Origin: Odobenus rosmarus divergens | Taxonomy: Eukaryota; Chordata; Mammalia; Carnivora; Odobenidae | DNA: 64,000 nucleotides | Assembly (NCBI RefSeq): GCF_000321225.1 | Contig: NW_004450303.1 | Coordinates: 549,171 to 613,170 of the forward strand | Reading direction: 5' to 3' | Shown: positions 22,572-34,590 of the stretch, one piece after another | Layout of the letters: every line of letters starts with the position of its first letter | Position numbering within the stretch: position 1 is the first letter of the stretch | Made by a program: the position numbers and the translations under genes | Notes under the pieces: generated by a model | What the model was told of the DNA's origin: nothing | Databases searched by the model: none | What the model saw: the letters and a program-made list of their open reading frames with translations, nothing else

Positions 22572-23640
22572 ATGTTTTCATTTTTTATTGTGACAAAATA
22601 TATGTAACATAAAATTTGTCATGTTAACCATTTTTAAATTTACAATGTAGTGACATTAAGAATAATCATGTTGTTATACTACCATCACCACTATCCAACT
22701 CCAGAACTTTTTCATCATCCCAACTGGAGCTCTGCATCCATTATCCAATAAATCCCCATTCTCTGCCCTCAGCCCCTGATAACCATTAATTCTATTTTCT
22801 GTGTCTGTGAATTTGATTATTCCAGTTATCCCACATAAAAAGAATTGTACCATATTGATACTTTTGTGTCTGGCTTATTCCACTTAGCATAATGTCTCCA
22901 AAGGTCATCCATGTACCAGAACTTCATTCCTTGTTAAGGTTGAATAATATTCTATTATATGTATATACCACATTGTGCTTATTCATTTATCTATCAATGG
23001 ACATTTGGGTTGTTTCCACCTTTAGCCTATTACAAATAATGCTGCTGTGAACATCACTGTACAAATATCTGTTCAAGTTCCTGCTTTCAATTGTTTTGTA
23101 TATATACCCAGAGATGGAATTATTGGGTCATATGGTAATTCTATGTTTAATTCTTTGAGGAATTGAAATACTGTTTTCCACAGCAACTGTACCATTTTAC
23201 ATTCCCACCAGCAATGCACAAGGATTCCAGTTTTTCCCCATTGTCTACACAAAACACCAATAGTTGTTTTCTGTTCTTCTTCTTCTTCTTCTTCTTCTTC
23301 TTCTTCTTCTTCTTCTTCTTCTTTTTTACAATAGTCAAAGTAATGAGTGTGAAGTGGTATATTCTTGTGGTTTTGATTTGGATTTCCCTAAATGATTAAT
23401 GATGTGAACATTTTTTCATGTGTTTATTGCCCATTGATATATCTTCTGTGGAAAAATGTCTATTCAACTCCTTTGCCCATTATTAAATTGGGTTGTTTTC
23501 TTGTTGCATTTTAGGAACTTTTTAAAAAAATATTCTAGATATAAATCCCTCATTATATGTATTTTTTTGACAATATTTTCTCCTATTCTGGGGTTTGCCT
23601 TTCTACTTTGTTGAAAATACCATTTGATACACAAAAGGTA
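22572..23640 (-). mobile_element. Antisense old L1 3' end
   Basis: Reverse-strand L1 (L1MB/ME age by appearance): antisense 3' UTR ('catcaccactatccaactc', 'agcataatgtctccaaagg') followed by ORF2 C-terminal text ('tatacccagagatggaatt'). Contains a (CTT)n expansion. Confidence 0.88.
23273..23326. repeat. (TTC)n microsatellite
   Basis: About 17 uninterrupted ttc units inside an antisense L1, evidently expanded from a T-rich site. It generates artefactual poly-Lys and poly-Phe ORFs on the two strands. Confidence 0.97.
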
Positions 23641-23800
23641 TTTTTTTTATTTTTTATTATTATTTTTAAAAATTTATTTATTTATTTTGAGAGAGAGAAA
23701 GAGAGAGAAAGCAAGGGGAGGGACAAAGAGAGAGGGAAGGTAGAGAATCTCCAGCAGACTCCCCGCTGAGCTCAGAGCCTAATGCGGGGCTTAATCTCAT
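23641..23800 (-). mobile_element. Old, head-truncated CAN SINE
   Basis: Reverse SINE tail and purine region with 'cagcagactccccgctgag'. The tRNA-like head is absent and sequence breaks off near 'ggggcttaatctca'. Confidence 0.7.
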
Positions 23801-23809
23801 ATACACTTA

Positions 23810-25005
23810 AGGTACCTCCAGGTCTTTTCATGGCTGGATAGGACATTCTTTTCAGTGCTGAATAATATTCCATTCTCTGGATGTACCACCATTTATTTAT
23901 GTGTTCACCTCCTTAAGGATCTTGGTTCATGGCAATTATGAATAAAGATGCTACAAACACCTGTGTGTGGGTTTTTGTTTGAACATAGTTTTCAGTTCCT
24001 TTGTGTAAATACCAAGGAGCATGATTGCTGGATTATATGGTAAGAGTATGTTCAGTTTTATAAGAAACTGCTGAACTGTCTTCCAAACTCGCTGTACCAT
24101 TTTGTATTCTCACCAGCAACAAATGAGAGTTCCATACTGTCAGCAGCATTTGATTTTGTCAGTGTTCCAGAATTGGCCATTCTAATAGTTGTGTAGTGGT
24201 ATCTCATGTTGTTTTAGTTTGTGTTTCCCTGATGACATAGGATGTGGAGCATGTTTTCCTATGCTTATTTGTTATATGTATATCTTGTTTGGGTGAGGAG
24301 TCTGTTAAGGTCTTAGGCCCTTAATCAGGTTGGTTATTTTCTTATTTTTTTTTTAAGATTTTATTTATTTATTTATTTGAGAGAGAGAGAGAATGAGAGA
24401 TAGAGAGCACGAGAGGGAAGAGCGTCAGAGGGAGAAGCAGACTCCCTGCTGAGCAGGGAGCCCGATGTGGGACTCGATCCCGGGACTCCAGGATCATGAC
24501 CTGAGCCGAAGGCAGTCGCTTAACCAACTGAGCCACCCAGGCGCCCTATTTTCTTATTTTTGAGCGTGAAGAGCTCTTTGTATATTTTGCATAGCAGTCC
24601 ATTATCAGATGTGGTTTTGTAAACATTTTCTCCCAGTGTGTGACTTGTCTTCTCATTATCTTGACATTGCCTTTCACAGAACAGACGTTTTTATTTTAAT
24701 GAAGTTCAGCTTATCAATTCTTCCTCTCATGGACCATGCCTTTGGCACTATCTCTAAAAAGTCTTCACCACAGCCAATGTCATCTAGATTTTTTTCCTAT
24801 GTTACCTTCTAGGAGTTTTATAGATTTGCATTTTACACTGAGTTCTGTGATACATTTTGAGTTAATTTTTATGAAGGGTTTAGGGTCTGTTGTCTGGATT
24901 CATCTGTTTGCATGTGGATGTCCAATTGTCCAGCACCTTTTGTTGAAGATTGTCTTTGCTCAATTGTATTATCTTTGCCCCCAATTAGATTTTTATTGTG
25001 TTTAA
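23810..25005 (-). mobile_element. Second antisense old L1 fragment
   Basis: Reverse-strand ORF2 C-terminal to mid-ORF2 text ('gctgaataatattccattc', 'accatttgtatt' class, 'tcatggaccatgcctttgg', 'ccagcaccttttgttgaag'). It restarts at the L1 3' side relative to the preceding fragment, so it is a separate element. A SINE interrupts it at 24350-24546. Confidence 0.85.
24350..24546 (-). mobile_element. CAN SINE in antisense L1
   Basis: Reverse SINE of the 'gcagtcgctt' class with perfect TSD 'tattttcttattttt' at 24335-24349 and 24547-24561. Confidence 0.95.
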
Positions 25006-25084
25006 TATGTTTAGTATTCAAGGATTGCATGATACAAAACATGAATAAAGATCAATTTCAGAAAGAAAGGCAAAGATAACAAGA

Positions 25085-25318
25085 ATAGTTATAACACCTA
25101 ATAGCCGTTATGAGAACTTACTCTACATAAGGCATTGTCCTAAACACTCTCCACATATTACCTCACTTAATCTTTATTTCAACCCTTTGAGGTATATATT
25201 ATTATTTGTATTTTATATACAAGGAACCGGAGATACAGGAAAGGGTTAAGTAAAGGATTCATACTCAGGCATGCTAACTCCAGTGTCCATTAATAACTAT
25301 ATAGTCCTAGGTGTTAGC
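25085..25318 (-). mobile_element. MIR SINE, reverse
   Basis: Reverse-complement MIR: 'ctctacataaggcattgtc', 'acctcacttaatctttatt', 'gaggtatatattattattt', 'gggttaagtaaaggattca' occur in the expected order. Confidence 0.8.
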
Positions 25319-25336
25319 CACTCAGTGTCTGAAATG

Positions 25337-25421
25337 GTGTAGTGGTATCTCAGTTGTTTTAGTTTGTGTTTTCCTGATGACATAGGATGTGGAGCATGTT
25401 TTCCTATGCTTATTTGTTATA
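25337..25421. repeat. 85-bp copy of the L1 segment at 24191-24277
   Basis: Near-identical to 24191-24277 (about three differences by eye), in the same orientation, but without the flanking L1 sequence. See findings. Confidence 0.85.
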
Positions 25422-25557
25422 CGACTGAATTTTATATTTCCATTCTGCCATCTTGCAAGGACAAGATGATTGATCTTTCCATTCTTCTGTCCTTATTCCA
25501 TGCAGATAGAATAATGAAGTGACAAGGAATAACGGTGGTACTGCAAACAAAGCCAAA

Positions 25558-26107
25558 CACATTATTCTTAGGTGGCCATAACAAAATCCCTTACACTAGG
25601 ATTTCTTCACGGTTTTGGAGGATAGAAGACCAAGATCATGGTATCAACAGGATTAGTTTCTTCTGGAGACCTCTAACCTTGTCTTATAGATGGTAGGCTT
25701 CTCTCTTTGCCTTCACACAGTCTTACCTAGATGTGTCTGAATCCTAATCTCTTTTTATAAAGATATGAGTCATATTACAGTAGGGACTACCCGTATAATC
25801 TTACTGTACTTTAAGTAACTCTTTAAAGACCCTATCTCCAGGGGCTCCTGTGTGGCTCTGTTGGTTGAGTATCCAACTCTTTAGTTTGGCTCAGGTCATG
25901 ATCTCAGGGTCCTGGGTTTGAGCCCCAAGTCAGGCTCTACACTCAGCAGGGAGTCTGCTTGAGAATTCTCTCTCTCTCTCTCACTTTCAAACAAATAAAT
26001 AAATCTTTAAAGACCCTATCTCCAAAGATAACACATTGTGACATAGTGCTGGGTTAAGACTTAGATATATGAATTTTGAGATGGGACACAATTTAGCCCA
26101 TACACCA
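25558..26107 (-). mobile_element. MLT1-like LTR (ERVL-MaLR) with SINE
   Basis: Reverse-orientation LTR. The left text 'ggtggccataacaaaatcc' with 'gaccaagatcatggtatca', and the right text 'gaattttgagatgggacac' with 'tttagcccatac', match the ends of an MLT1-class LTR. SINE insertion at 25841-26008. No internal region. Confidence 0.8.
25841..26008 (+). mobile_element. CAN SINE, older subfamily, in MLT1
   Basis: Forward SINE with the 'ccaactctttagtttggct' variant. The flanking repeat 'ctttaaagaccctatctcca' is at 25821-25840 and 26005-26024 and is perfect over 20 bp (the first bases overlap the SINE tail). Confidence 0.95.
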
Positions 26108-28554
26108 AACTTTTCCAGATAGTGCCAGTAGTCTTAACCTTAAATATTAAAGACTGACATAATTTTACTAGATGTAAAAGCAGAGAAGAAGTGATGCTCT
26201 GAACAAAATATGCATGTCAAAAGGAAAAAAAATGGAATATAAATATTGGGTAGGCAATTGCAAATATCTGCTATAACACGCATATGATCCATTTTGTATA
26301 GCAACCCTTCTATAGTCAACCCCCAAGTCAAAGCATCTATCTAGAATTGTTTTAAAATTCTGAAGTTAGGTTACCTCAAAGCCTATGTGCTGCTGAGTTC
26401 TGGAAAAACCCTAGTCCTTGAAATGTAGATAATAATTCATTACCCACTCACTTTGGCCAAGGATTGTGCTACCTGAAACACAGACACGAGTGTAAAGTGG
26501 TAGATGATGTGGCTATTGCAGTGTATAGCATTATAACATAATGCGGTGTTATAATTAAGGAAATATATATTGGTGGTATAGAACATCAAATTTTAAACAC
26601 ATGATGGGCTAATCTCAGATGTGTTTGGGACTTTTTTGATGTGGCAAGAATCTACCTATCACTGGGATATAAATTTAATCACTCAGGGAAATTCATGAAG
26701 GACTAAGGGACATAGTCCCTAATGCTTTATGGCATTTTGCTTTGAAATTACTTTTACTCTTTGTTCAAGCTACATTACAAATTGCATCCTTTGTTTGAGC
26801 TGAGTAAAGAGGATTGGACATCTGTAAATACTTTGTAAGTGCCTCACTTCTAGGAATTCATAACACTTCAGGGGCTTTGGACTTTCATAAATACATCAAA
26901 TTTGCATACTTCTTCCAATTTAGAGAACAATCATTGCCTTCCCTAGACAGACAATCCACAGACCCAAGTAGTAACTGCATGACTTTCAAACTCCAGATTT
27001 TCTGGATGATGAATTTTTCTTTCCACTGGGACTGGATGTAGCTCTGCGTGGACTAGAAACAAATAACCTAAAACACAAGATTCTTTCCCTAAACATGACA
27101 ACCTTAAAAGAAAGAAAAAAACACATAGAATAATAGGAATTAAGGACAATAAAAGCTGTGAATCAGGCAAAGAAAGAATAATAAATAATACACAACAATC
27201 ACTGGTTCAAAACAATTATGTAATCTCACTGAATGGAATAGTAAGGACCCCCTAGCCACATCAAAAGAGTGCATTCCTTTTGCTGATTTTTGCAGACATT
27301 GCCTTATCTATTATTTTCCCCAATTACTGTTTCTTCCTATGTGGAACTTCCTTGGAACAGTGAAGGTGCACTCCTGGTATCTTCATAGCTTTCATAAGCG
27401 AATTTTTGTTGACATGAGTTTGCACATCTGGAGATGGTCTTCTGAGGAAAGGTTGGAAGTTGTTTCTGTGTAGGCTAGGTATTTCTGGTGATATGACTGC
27501 CTTAGAAACTTAGTGGACTTCCAGTTTATTGGCTTCCAGTCAGTTCCTTATATGAATAACTACAACCAAATATCTTAGACGTATCTTTAAAGTCTCCTAT
27601 CTTATCTAATGGTTTCTCCACTCTGCAAAGTCCCAAAGGCTTTAGCTTAATTGCTTGTGCTTTAAAGCAATTTAAACAAGAGCCTTAAGTGATGAAAACA
27701 GTAATTTCAACAATAGGCAGGATACTGGCCTCCTACTGACTAGCAGGTACATCTTATAGGGAGGTTCTTGAAAAGGCCTATGGCAGGAACATTTCACCCT
27801 GCTTAAGGCTATGGTTTCACAGACATCTGTTAGATAACATTCATTTGGAGTGCAAGAACATTTTTTCAACCTTTCAAGTTGACCCTCAGTCAACTGAAAT
27901 TGAAGACAACAGATGTACCTTGCTCAACAAAGTATTTTCTTTAAACCCCACCTGCACACTACCTAATTCAGCCCTATGTTCATTTCTCTTATTTCAGGCC
28001 TATACTGAAAGCCAAACATGCCAGTATTTGCCAAACTCTTGATTATTTTCTTCCTATTTATACTAATTAGTCCTATTGTTCTTGGTCAGCTCTGTCCCAA
28101 AGTACAAAATTAAACACTTAGAACAAATGCTCTGTTATACAACCAAAAGGTCAATAGCTTTTTAACTCCCAATGTTCACATCCCATAGTCCATTGTCATT
28201 AAATCAATATCATATATTTTTTATTGTTTGCAGCATTCCACCTCAAGTTCTTTGTTAATTAAAGGTTTCAGTTGGCTGAATTTAACAGAATTCTCCTGAT
28301 AAAAATTCCAGAAGTAGAATCATTAGGCCTGTTATTTATCTTTGTTTTTACTTTTTACTATGTTATCTTTTTCAACCCATACTTTCCTTGCACTTGTGTG
28401 TTTTGTGAATTTGTTTAATTTTAAAATATATACTGCAACTAGAAAAACCACCTATCCAAACTTAGGCCAAAAGTGAGCAATAAAGACATCTCTGTAATTC
28501 CTCCAAGTTTTTGGATCTCTCACCCCTTCTTCACATGAATGAACAATCAAGATT
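26108..28554. other. Unannotated region
   Basis: About 2.4 kb in which no repeat family is recognised. Small ORFs are present but none shows a domain. Two curiosities are a Cys-rich 73-codon minus-strand ORF (27672-27893) and a signal-peptide-like ORF at 28018-28113. Confidence 0.45.
28018..28113 (+). other. Signal-peptide-like mini-ORF after a splice-acceptor-like tract
   Basis: ATG followed by 30 further sense codons and a stop. The peptide begins 'MPVFAKLLIIFFLFILIS', continues with a small-residue end 'PIVLG' and then 'QLCPKVQN'. A Lys-containing n-region, a long hydrophobic core and a Gly at a plausible cleavage point give signal-peptide grammar. Just upstream (about 27980-27997) lies a pyrimidine tract ending in 'ttatttcag'. 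Hydrophobic runs arise by chance in AT-rich DNA, and I found no continuing exon, so this is a weak candidate first coding exon at most. Confidence 0.15.
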
Positions 28555-28567
28555 ATCTGACAAATGG

Positions 28568-28758
28568 GGGCACCTGGATGACTCAGTCAGTTAAGCATCT
28601 GCCTTCAGCTCGGGTCATGATCCTGGGGTCCTGGGATCAAGCCCCACATGGGGCTTCCTGCTCAATGGGGAGTCTGCTTCTCCCTCTCCCTCTGCCTCTC
28701 CCCCTGCTTGTGCTTTCATTCTGTCGAATAAATAAATAAAATCTTTAAAAAAAAGAAT
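28568..28758 (+). mobile_element. CAN SINE
   Basis: Forward SINE. TSD 'at(c/t)tgacaaatgg' at 28555-28567 and 28759-28771. Confidence 0.94.
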
Positions 28759-28771
28759 ATTTGACAAATGG

Positions 28772-29014
28772 AATAACTGAGAATACCTGGGTCAGTTCAT
28801 ATATTAACAAATCATAACTTATTTTCTCTTTAAGATAAGAGTCAGTGGAAGTTCTATTTTCTTCCTTAGCTATATAACCTGTCTTGTTCAACTTTTGGGG
28901 TATGCACACCCCAGATTTTATACCACTGTTCCATAACATGGAATAAATTAAACTTGTGTTACTCTTCATATACAAAGATTATAATCAAATGACACATTTG
29001 ATTATATCTTCAAT
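28772..29014. other. Unannotated spacer
   Basis: Short unique-looking interval between two SINEs. Nothing recognised. Confidence 0.4.
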
Positions 29015-29032
29015 AATAAATAGATTAACTTT

Positions 29033-29166
29033 GGGCATCTGCCTTCAGCTCGGGTCATGATCCCAGGGTCCTGGGATCGAGCCCCGCATGGGGCTCCCTG
29101 CTCGGCGGGGAGACTGCTTCTCCCTCTCCCACTCCCCCTGCTTGTGCTCTCTCTCTCTGTGTCAAA

Positions 29167-29196
<30 letters not shown>
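29033..29196 (+). mobile_element. 5'-truncated CAN SINE with perfect TSD
   Basis: The body begins at 'gggcatctgccttcagctc'; the first ~35 bp, including the A-box part of the tRNA-derived head, are missing. Perfect 18-bp TSD 'aataaatagattaacttt' at 29015-29032 and 29197-29214, so the truncation happened during insertion. Otherwise little-diverged. Confidence 0.95.
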
Positions 29197-29201
<5 letters not shown>

Positions 29202-29214
29202 ATAGATTAACTTT

Positions 29215-31258
29215 ACAAAGAACCCATGAGGAATTTTGTGACTAATAAAGTTGCTGAATTTATCAACACTCCTATAGTAGTATATATATATATTTTTAAT
29301 TTTTCACACTAAAACAACAATATAACTTTTGAGGAATCTTATACTTTCAGATATTAGGAGCTAATAAATAACATTTATTTCTTTCTCTTGAAAAATTAGG
29401 TCCAGTTGATAATTAAAACACTTTGAAAGAAAAATCAAGCTCAAAATATCAGATATTTTCACTGAAGCCAACAGGAGAAAGTAAACTTAATCTCAGCCAA
29501 AAGTGATAACGCACTGTCCTTAGCTCCCTCCCTCCAGCACTGAGGTTGGTGCAGCCCACCTAAGGAAAGTTTCAGTTCTTCTCAATAGACACATGTATTA
29601 AGTATATCTTCCTTGTAATGTCGAGAAGAAAGAGAAAGAGGAATAAAGCCCCAGTGACTAAAGATTTTGCCTCCATAAAAGTGGGGGCAAATGAATATCA
29701 CCCACCAGTCAGATGATTCATCTTTTCTCTGTGGGGAGGGAGAAGTGAAGACCTGGGTCACATGGAGTAAGTCAGGAAGTTAGGAAAGTTATTCTTGTAG
29801 TAAACCCCTTCACAGAGACATGAGTTAAGGACCATTCAACACACTGAAAGCATCTTCTGTTATGTAAGCCATCAACACCCAGTATTTAATGATTCCTAGT
29901 CACTCCCTCTAAAAGTATATTATCTCCTCTTTGAATGTCTAGTTATTAAAATGATGCAAATTTATTATCATGAGGAAGAGCTAAGTGTACTTCTTTCATT
30001 AATAACTAATGGTAATGAACTTCAGCAAAATCACCACAGAACTTCTTTAATCTTTATATTTTCAAAACTCCAATGTAAATGTTATTGTAAATTCTATCCA
30101 TGAAACCCACATCAATTTTATCAACAGTCGACAGTACTTATGACCAGAATAGACTCTAAAACCTTATAAACTCTAAAGCCATTTCTCTATTTCTGCTTCT
30201 GCAAAGCAAAGCACTTATTTTTACCCACTGAATAATCTTAAAGTACTCGAAGGATTTCCCTCTGTATAACTTATCTCCAATGTCCCTTTATGTGCTAGAA
30301 TTAGAAGTTACAAAATAGAAAACGAGAACAAAGCTTATCGCTTGACAAATTTACTTCATTTTTGTTACTGTGGACTTGCTCTCCCACTTTCCATAAGCCA
30401 ACAATCTAGAACGTCAAGGCCAAAGGTAATAAGCAATTATGGACAGAGTTATTCTCAATTCCGAAATTGAGCTGAGCTGAGGCAGAAAATTTAGTTTCCT
30501 TTCTGAGAAGTCATGATTTCTATCAGTACCTCAGGGAGTGAAGCAAACTTTAAACTGCTTCTATTTGAGATATTTACTTGTTGAAAACTCATACAAACCT
30601 AAAATCCTTGAAATGTTCTCTTCTAATACACATGTTAAAGAGAGAGAGAGAGCTAGGAGAGGTTCATTTTGATTCTCTGCAACATTCCTATTATATCCTA
30701 TGTGCTTCATTTACAAATTTAAAATTATTTGTATCTCTTTATCCAGCTTTCTTATTACAATGTATATAAATCCAGGTCAAAATGAATTCATTTGTCAGGT
30801 TATTTGCTTTGAAACAATTTATTAAACCTTGAAACAGACTCAGTGACAATTATTTCTTTCAGCAATAACTCTAATTTTTGACAAATGATTGTATTTGCTT
30901 TATGCAGTAGATTTCTTGCCAAATTTTGCCCTTTTGTTCATCCATCAATATTATATTGGAGATGCTTATTTCTCTGTCTCTCTGTGTCTTACTGTGTGTG
31001 GTGGTGTTTGTGTGTGTATGTGATATAGGCTTATGAATTAAACCATATCAGACAAATGCTTGTTACAATTTTTTTCTTTGCTTTTTCTTAAGGATCATTT
31101 TATAAATCATTCAACAATTCACTATTAATTTTGAAGGATTCCAATGTTAAATATTGTTCAGGAATAAAGCAAAGTTAATGGCTATTTGTTCTGTTATTTA
31201 TACTGGAAACCTTCGCACTAGAATAACAAGCTAGAGTGATTAATAATAAAATGTCATT
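29215..31258. other. Unannotated region
   Basis: About 2 kb of AT-rich sequence with a short (ta)n near 29280 and a (tg)-rich patch near 30995-31020. No gene or repeat family recognised. Confidence 0.45.
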
Positions 31259-31273
31259 GAATATTGTGAACTT

Positions 31274-31464
31274 TTTTTTTAGGATTTTATATATTTGACA
31301 GAGAGAGACACAGTGAGAGAGGGAACACAAGCAGAGGGAGTGGGAGAGGGAGAAGCAGGCTTCCCAGTGAGCAGGGAGCCCGATACGGGGCTTGATCCCA
31401 GGACCCTGGGATCATGACCTGAGCCGAAGGCAGATGCTTAATGACTGAGCCACCCAGGCGCCCC
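31274..31464 (-). mobile_element. CAN SINE
   Basis: Reverse SINE of the 'cacagtgagagagggaaca' class. TSD 'gaatattgtgaactt' / 'aaatattatgaactt' at 31259-31273 and 31465-31479. Confidence 0.93.
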
Positions 31465-31479
31465 AAATATTATGAACTT

Positions 31480-31885
31480 CTTTACCATAGAACCTATCTG
31501 AATTTTGAACGTTTTACATGAACATTTCAGAATAAGATACTGAAAAACATTATGAAGGTAAATTGTAGAAAATATCCCATTCCTGAAATGCAACAAAATA
31601 ACTAAATGTTTTTTCAACACCAGAGCTATAATTTATAATATAGATGATAAAATCAAGAAAATATTTCTTTTCAATAAATAACTTAAAAACACTCAAAGGA
31701 AGAATAACAAAACTCTTAAGTAGTACAGACTCCCTGCCTGACTGTTATTCACTACAGATAATTTGTTTCTTTAGTGAGGGATGAAGAAAGGGATCAAGGG
31801 TTTTACCTTTCATTTGCCTCAAATGGAGCTTTTTCTATACATGCTTAAATTTCTTCCAGTAACCAATGCTATGACACTAGCCCTT
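31480..31885. other. Unannotated spacer
   Basis: Nothing recognised. Confidence 0.4.
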
Positions 31886-31901
31886 AAGAAATAAATGTGT
31901 A

Positions 31902-32224
31902 CACAGACCTGTACCTCTGTACCTCTGAAACAAATAATACATTACATGTTAAAAAAAAAAAAGAAGAAGAAGATAGCAGGAGGGGAAGAATGAAGGGGGG
32001 GAAATCGGAGGGGGAGATGAACCATGAGAGACGATGCACTCTGATAAACAAACTGAGGGTTCTAGAGGGGAGGGGGGTGGGGGATGGGTTAGCCTGGTGA
32101 TGGGTATTAAAGAGGGCACATTCTGCGTGGAGCACTGGGTGTTATGCACAAACAATGAATCATGGAACACTACATCAAAAACTAATGATGTATGGTGATT
32201 AACGTAACATAATAAGAAGAAGAA
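31902..32224 (+). mobile_element. Carnivore L1 3' UTR insertion with two-module junction
   Basis: Starts with the end of a first 3'-UTR module ('cctctgaaacaaataatac', A-run), then the complete second module ('gatgaaccatgagagacga' to 'atgtatggtgattaa'), and ends in (aag)n. TSD 'aagaaa(t/g)aaatgtgta' at 31886-31901 and 32225-32240. Same architecture as 4295-4777. Confidence 0.93.
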
Positions 32225-32240
32225 GAAGAAAGAAATGTGT

Positions 32241-33778
32241 AAGAAAAACTAAGTATTTTCTGCAATTATTATTTTTAAGTATTTAAAACAAATCTAAATA
32301 CTAAATTTTTCTCCCCAGGCATAAGGAATGGAGCTGAGAAATGAATAAATATAATTTCCCAAATTTCTTTCTCAGTTGAATTATAAAAGCATATCAGTCT
32401 TGGTGTCTGCAGGCTTGAGTTTTGCCTTACTCAAGAAATGGCATTTTGCCCAGTTTTACATTCTGATCACTTCTCACTCTTTTCTGCCATTTAATATCAC
32501 TTACCTTAATATACGTATTTGCCAAATGTATTTAATCTGTGCATTTAAATACTGGATTTCTTCCAGTAGGAAGCAAAGACAAGTAATGCCTTTTAGCATA
32601 GTGCATTGGAGATTTAAATATTTTTATTTTACCATGAGATAAACTGATCACTAGGATTATCAAGTACTAAAACTCATGGATATTTCCCAGTGTTCATGTG
32701 AGTTTATTCTATTCATCTTGCCCAATATTTCTTTTAGATGTTATTAACCCTGATTTATCCCCTCTGGAAATATTATAACACCAGGTAAAGTTTTGATCTT
32801 ATAAAATCCTCCTTAAAATGACTGATTTCCTGTTTGTTTGTTTTCCTAATCAAGAACTAGCATAGTTTTGTGCATATACCTAAGAATGCATGAACCACCA
32901 TGCTTACCAATTCTTTTTTCAGTTAAATTTGAAAAGCATACACAACAGAATGCATAAGGATGCTCCCTAGGATCCTTAGCCCCAAATTTCTCAAGTCTTT
33001 ACTTTTTTTAATTCCAACACATCTAGAACATAGAACACGCATTCATGAGCAACAGTAGTGGCACATTTCAACGGGACAGCCGACATCAACTTCAAGGACA
33101 AACTTTCCTAGAAGGCAAAAGTAGTCTGAGTTTGATAGTGGCAGTGAAAAAACTCATATTTTGATAAAGTCTCCTTAAAAGTCTTTGAAAATCTCTGCCC
33201 AGTGTTATTCCAATGAATTAGTTGATTCCTGAAGAACTTACTTGGTATTCAAAAAGCCTACAATAGTTCTTTGACTTATCTCTCGTGCCCATTAGTTGTA
33301 GTTTTAAATTTTCATATATTAAATATTCTTTGACTAACTTTGCCAAAGCATTATAGTTGAAATCAAATTAAGAAATGAAAAAAATAATGTGAAAGAGATA
33401 AAATTAAAATAACAGAAAAAGTATTATTAATATGAATCAAGAATAACTCAGTAATGCTAGCCATTCATACCTATACTATATAGCATATTGCCCAAATGTT
33501 TGTAATCCCTTAGTTTGTTTATATCAATAAAATGTCTTTGTGCTTTTATAAATTTCATGCACTTGTATATCAATACTTACAGTGCAACATTAACTTTGTT
33601 GCTTCTGGCTTATCATGATTTAGTAGGTTATATAGCTAGCTTTTAATGTTATGACTGTAAAGCATAACTCCATATTTAAACATAGATGACTGGAACAAAT
33701 GTAAACAACTGATCAATGCTGGGCTTAGAAACCTCTTTCCTGGGAAGTTTGAAATTAGAGTTAGAATATTCCAGCTCA
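32241..33778. other. Unannotated region
   Basis: About 1.5 kb of unique-looking AT-rich sequence. No recognised feature. Confidence 0.45.
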
Positions 33779-34090
33779 TTTAATACAAAGGAATATTACT
33801 CTGCCATCAGAAAAGATAAATACTTACCATTTACATTGACATGGATGGAACTGGAGGGTATTATGCTAAGTGAAATAAGTCAGACAAAGACAATTATCAT
33901 ATGGTTTCACTCATATGTGAAATATAAGAAACAGCGCAGAAGATCATAGGGTAAGGGAGGGAAAACTGAACAGGAAGAAATCATAGAGGGACACAAACCA
34001 TGAGAGACTCTGGACTCTGGGAAACAAACTGAGGGTTACAGAAGGGAGGAGGGTCGGGGAGGGGGGTAACAGGGTTATGGGTATTCCAAA
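33779..34090 (+). mobile_element. L1 ORF2 end plus partial 3' UTR
   Basis: Sense L1 from ORF2 C-terminal text ('aaggaatattactctgcca', 'gaactggagggtattatgc') into the carnivore 3' UTR ('ccatgagagactctggact'). It breaks off near 34090 without the usual tail. The 77-codon ORF at 33716 is partly this L1 C-terminus. Confidence 0.88.
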
Positions 34091-34374
34091 GGAGGATGAT
34101 GAGAATTAAGGTTTAAGAGGTAAGAAGGGTTCAAGTCATTAAAGACTTAATTTTAAGCACATCCATTCATTCAACAAATATTCAACAAATATATATGTGT
34201 CAACTATTATATGTTGTAGGGACACCAGCACAAAAATTAGTTTAAAAGTGTTTGCCCTCACACAATGTGCATTCTAGTGTGTGAGAGAAAGAGAAATTAA
34301 AAAGAAAAAAGGTGAAGTAGAGTCAGTTCTACTGTAACATTTTTGAGAATGTGTATTTGTTCTAAGGTCATATA

Positions 34375-34590
34375 TATGAACGTTAAGTATGTAATATATG
34401 TATATGTATGTAATATATAGTATATGTATATATAATATATGTTATATATGTATATATTTGTACAGGTAACATATGTGTATATGTATATGTGTATATATAC
34501 ACATATGATATATGTATATATGTTGTTATTATATAGATATATATGATACATATATATGTATATATACATATATATACACACACAAAAGTA
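34375..34590. repeat. Complex (TA/TG)n low-complexity tract
   Basis: Long mixture of ta, tg and tatg repeats. It creates the longest minus-strand ORF in the region (175 codons rich in Tyr and Ile), which is an artefact of the repeat. Confidence 0.92.

Noticed and set aside
23147..23399. Poly-Lys and poly-Phe ORFs on opposite strands
   Set aside because: Both are created by the (TTC)n microsatellite inside an antisense L1.
27672..27893. Cys-rich 73-codon minus-strand ORF
   Set aside because: The cysteine spacing fits no family I recognise, there is no signal peptide, and it overlaps another ORF; kept only as a curiosity.
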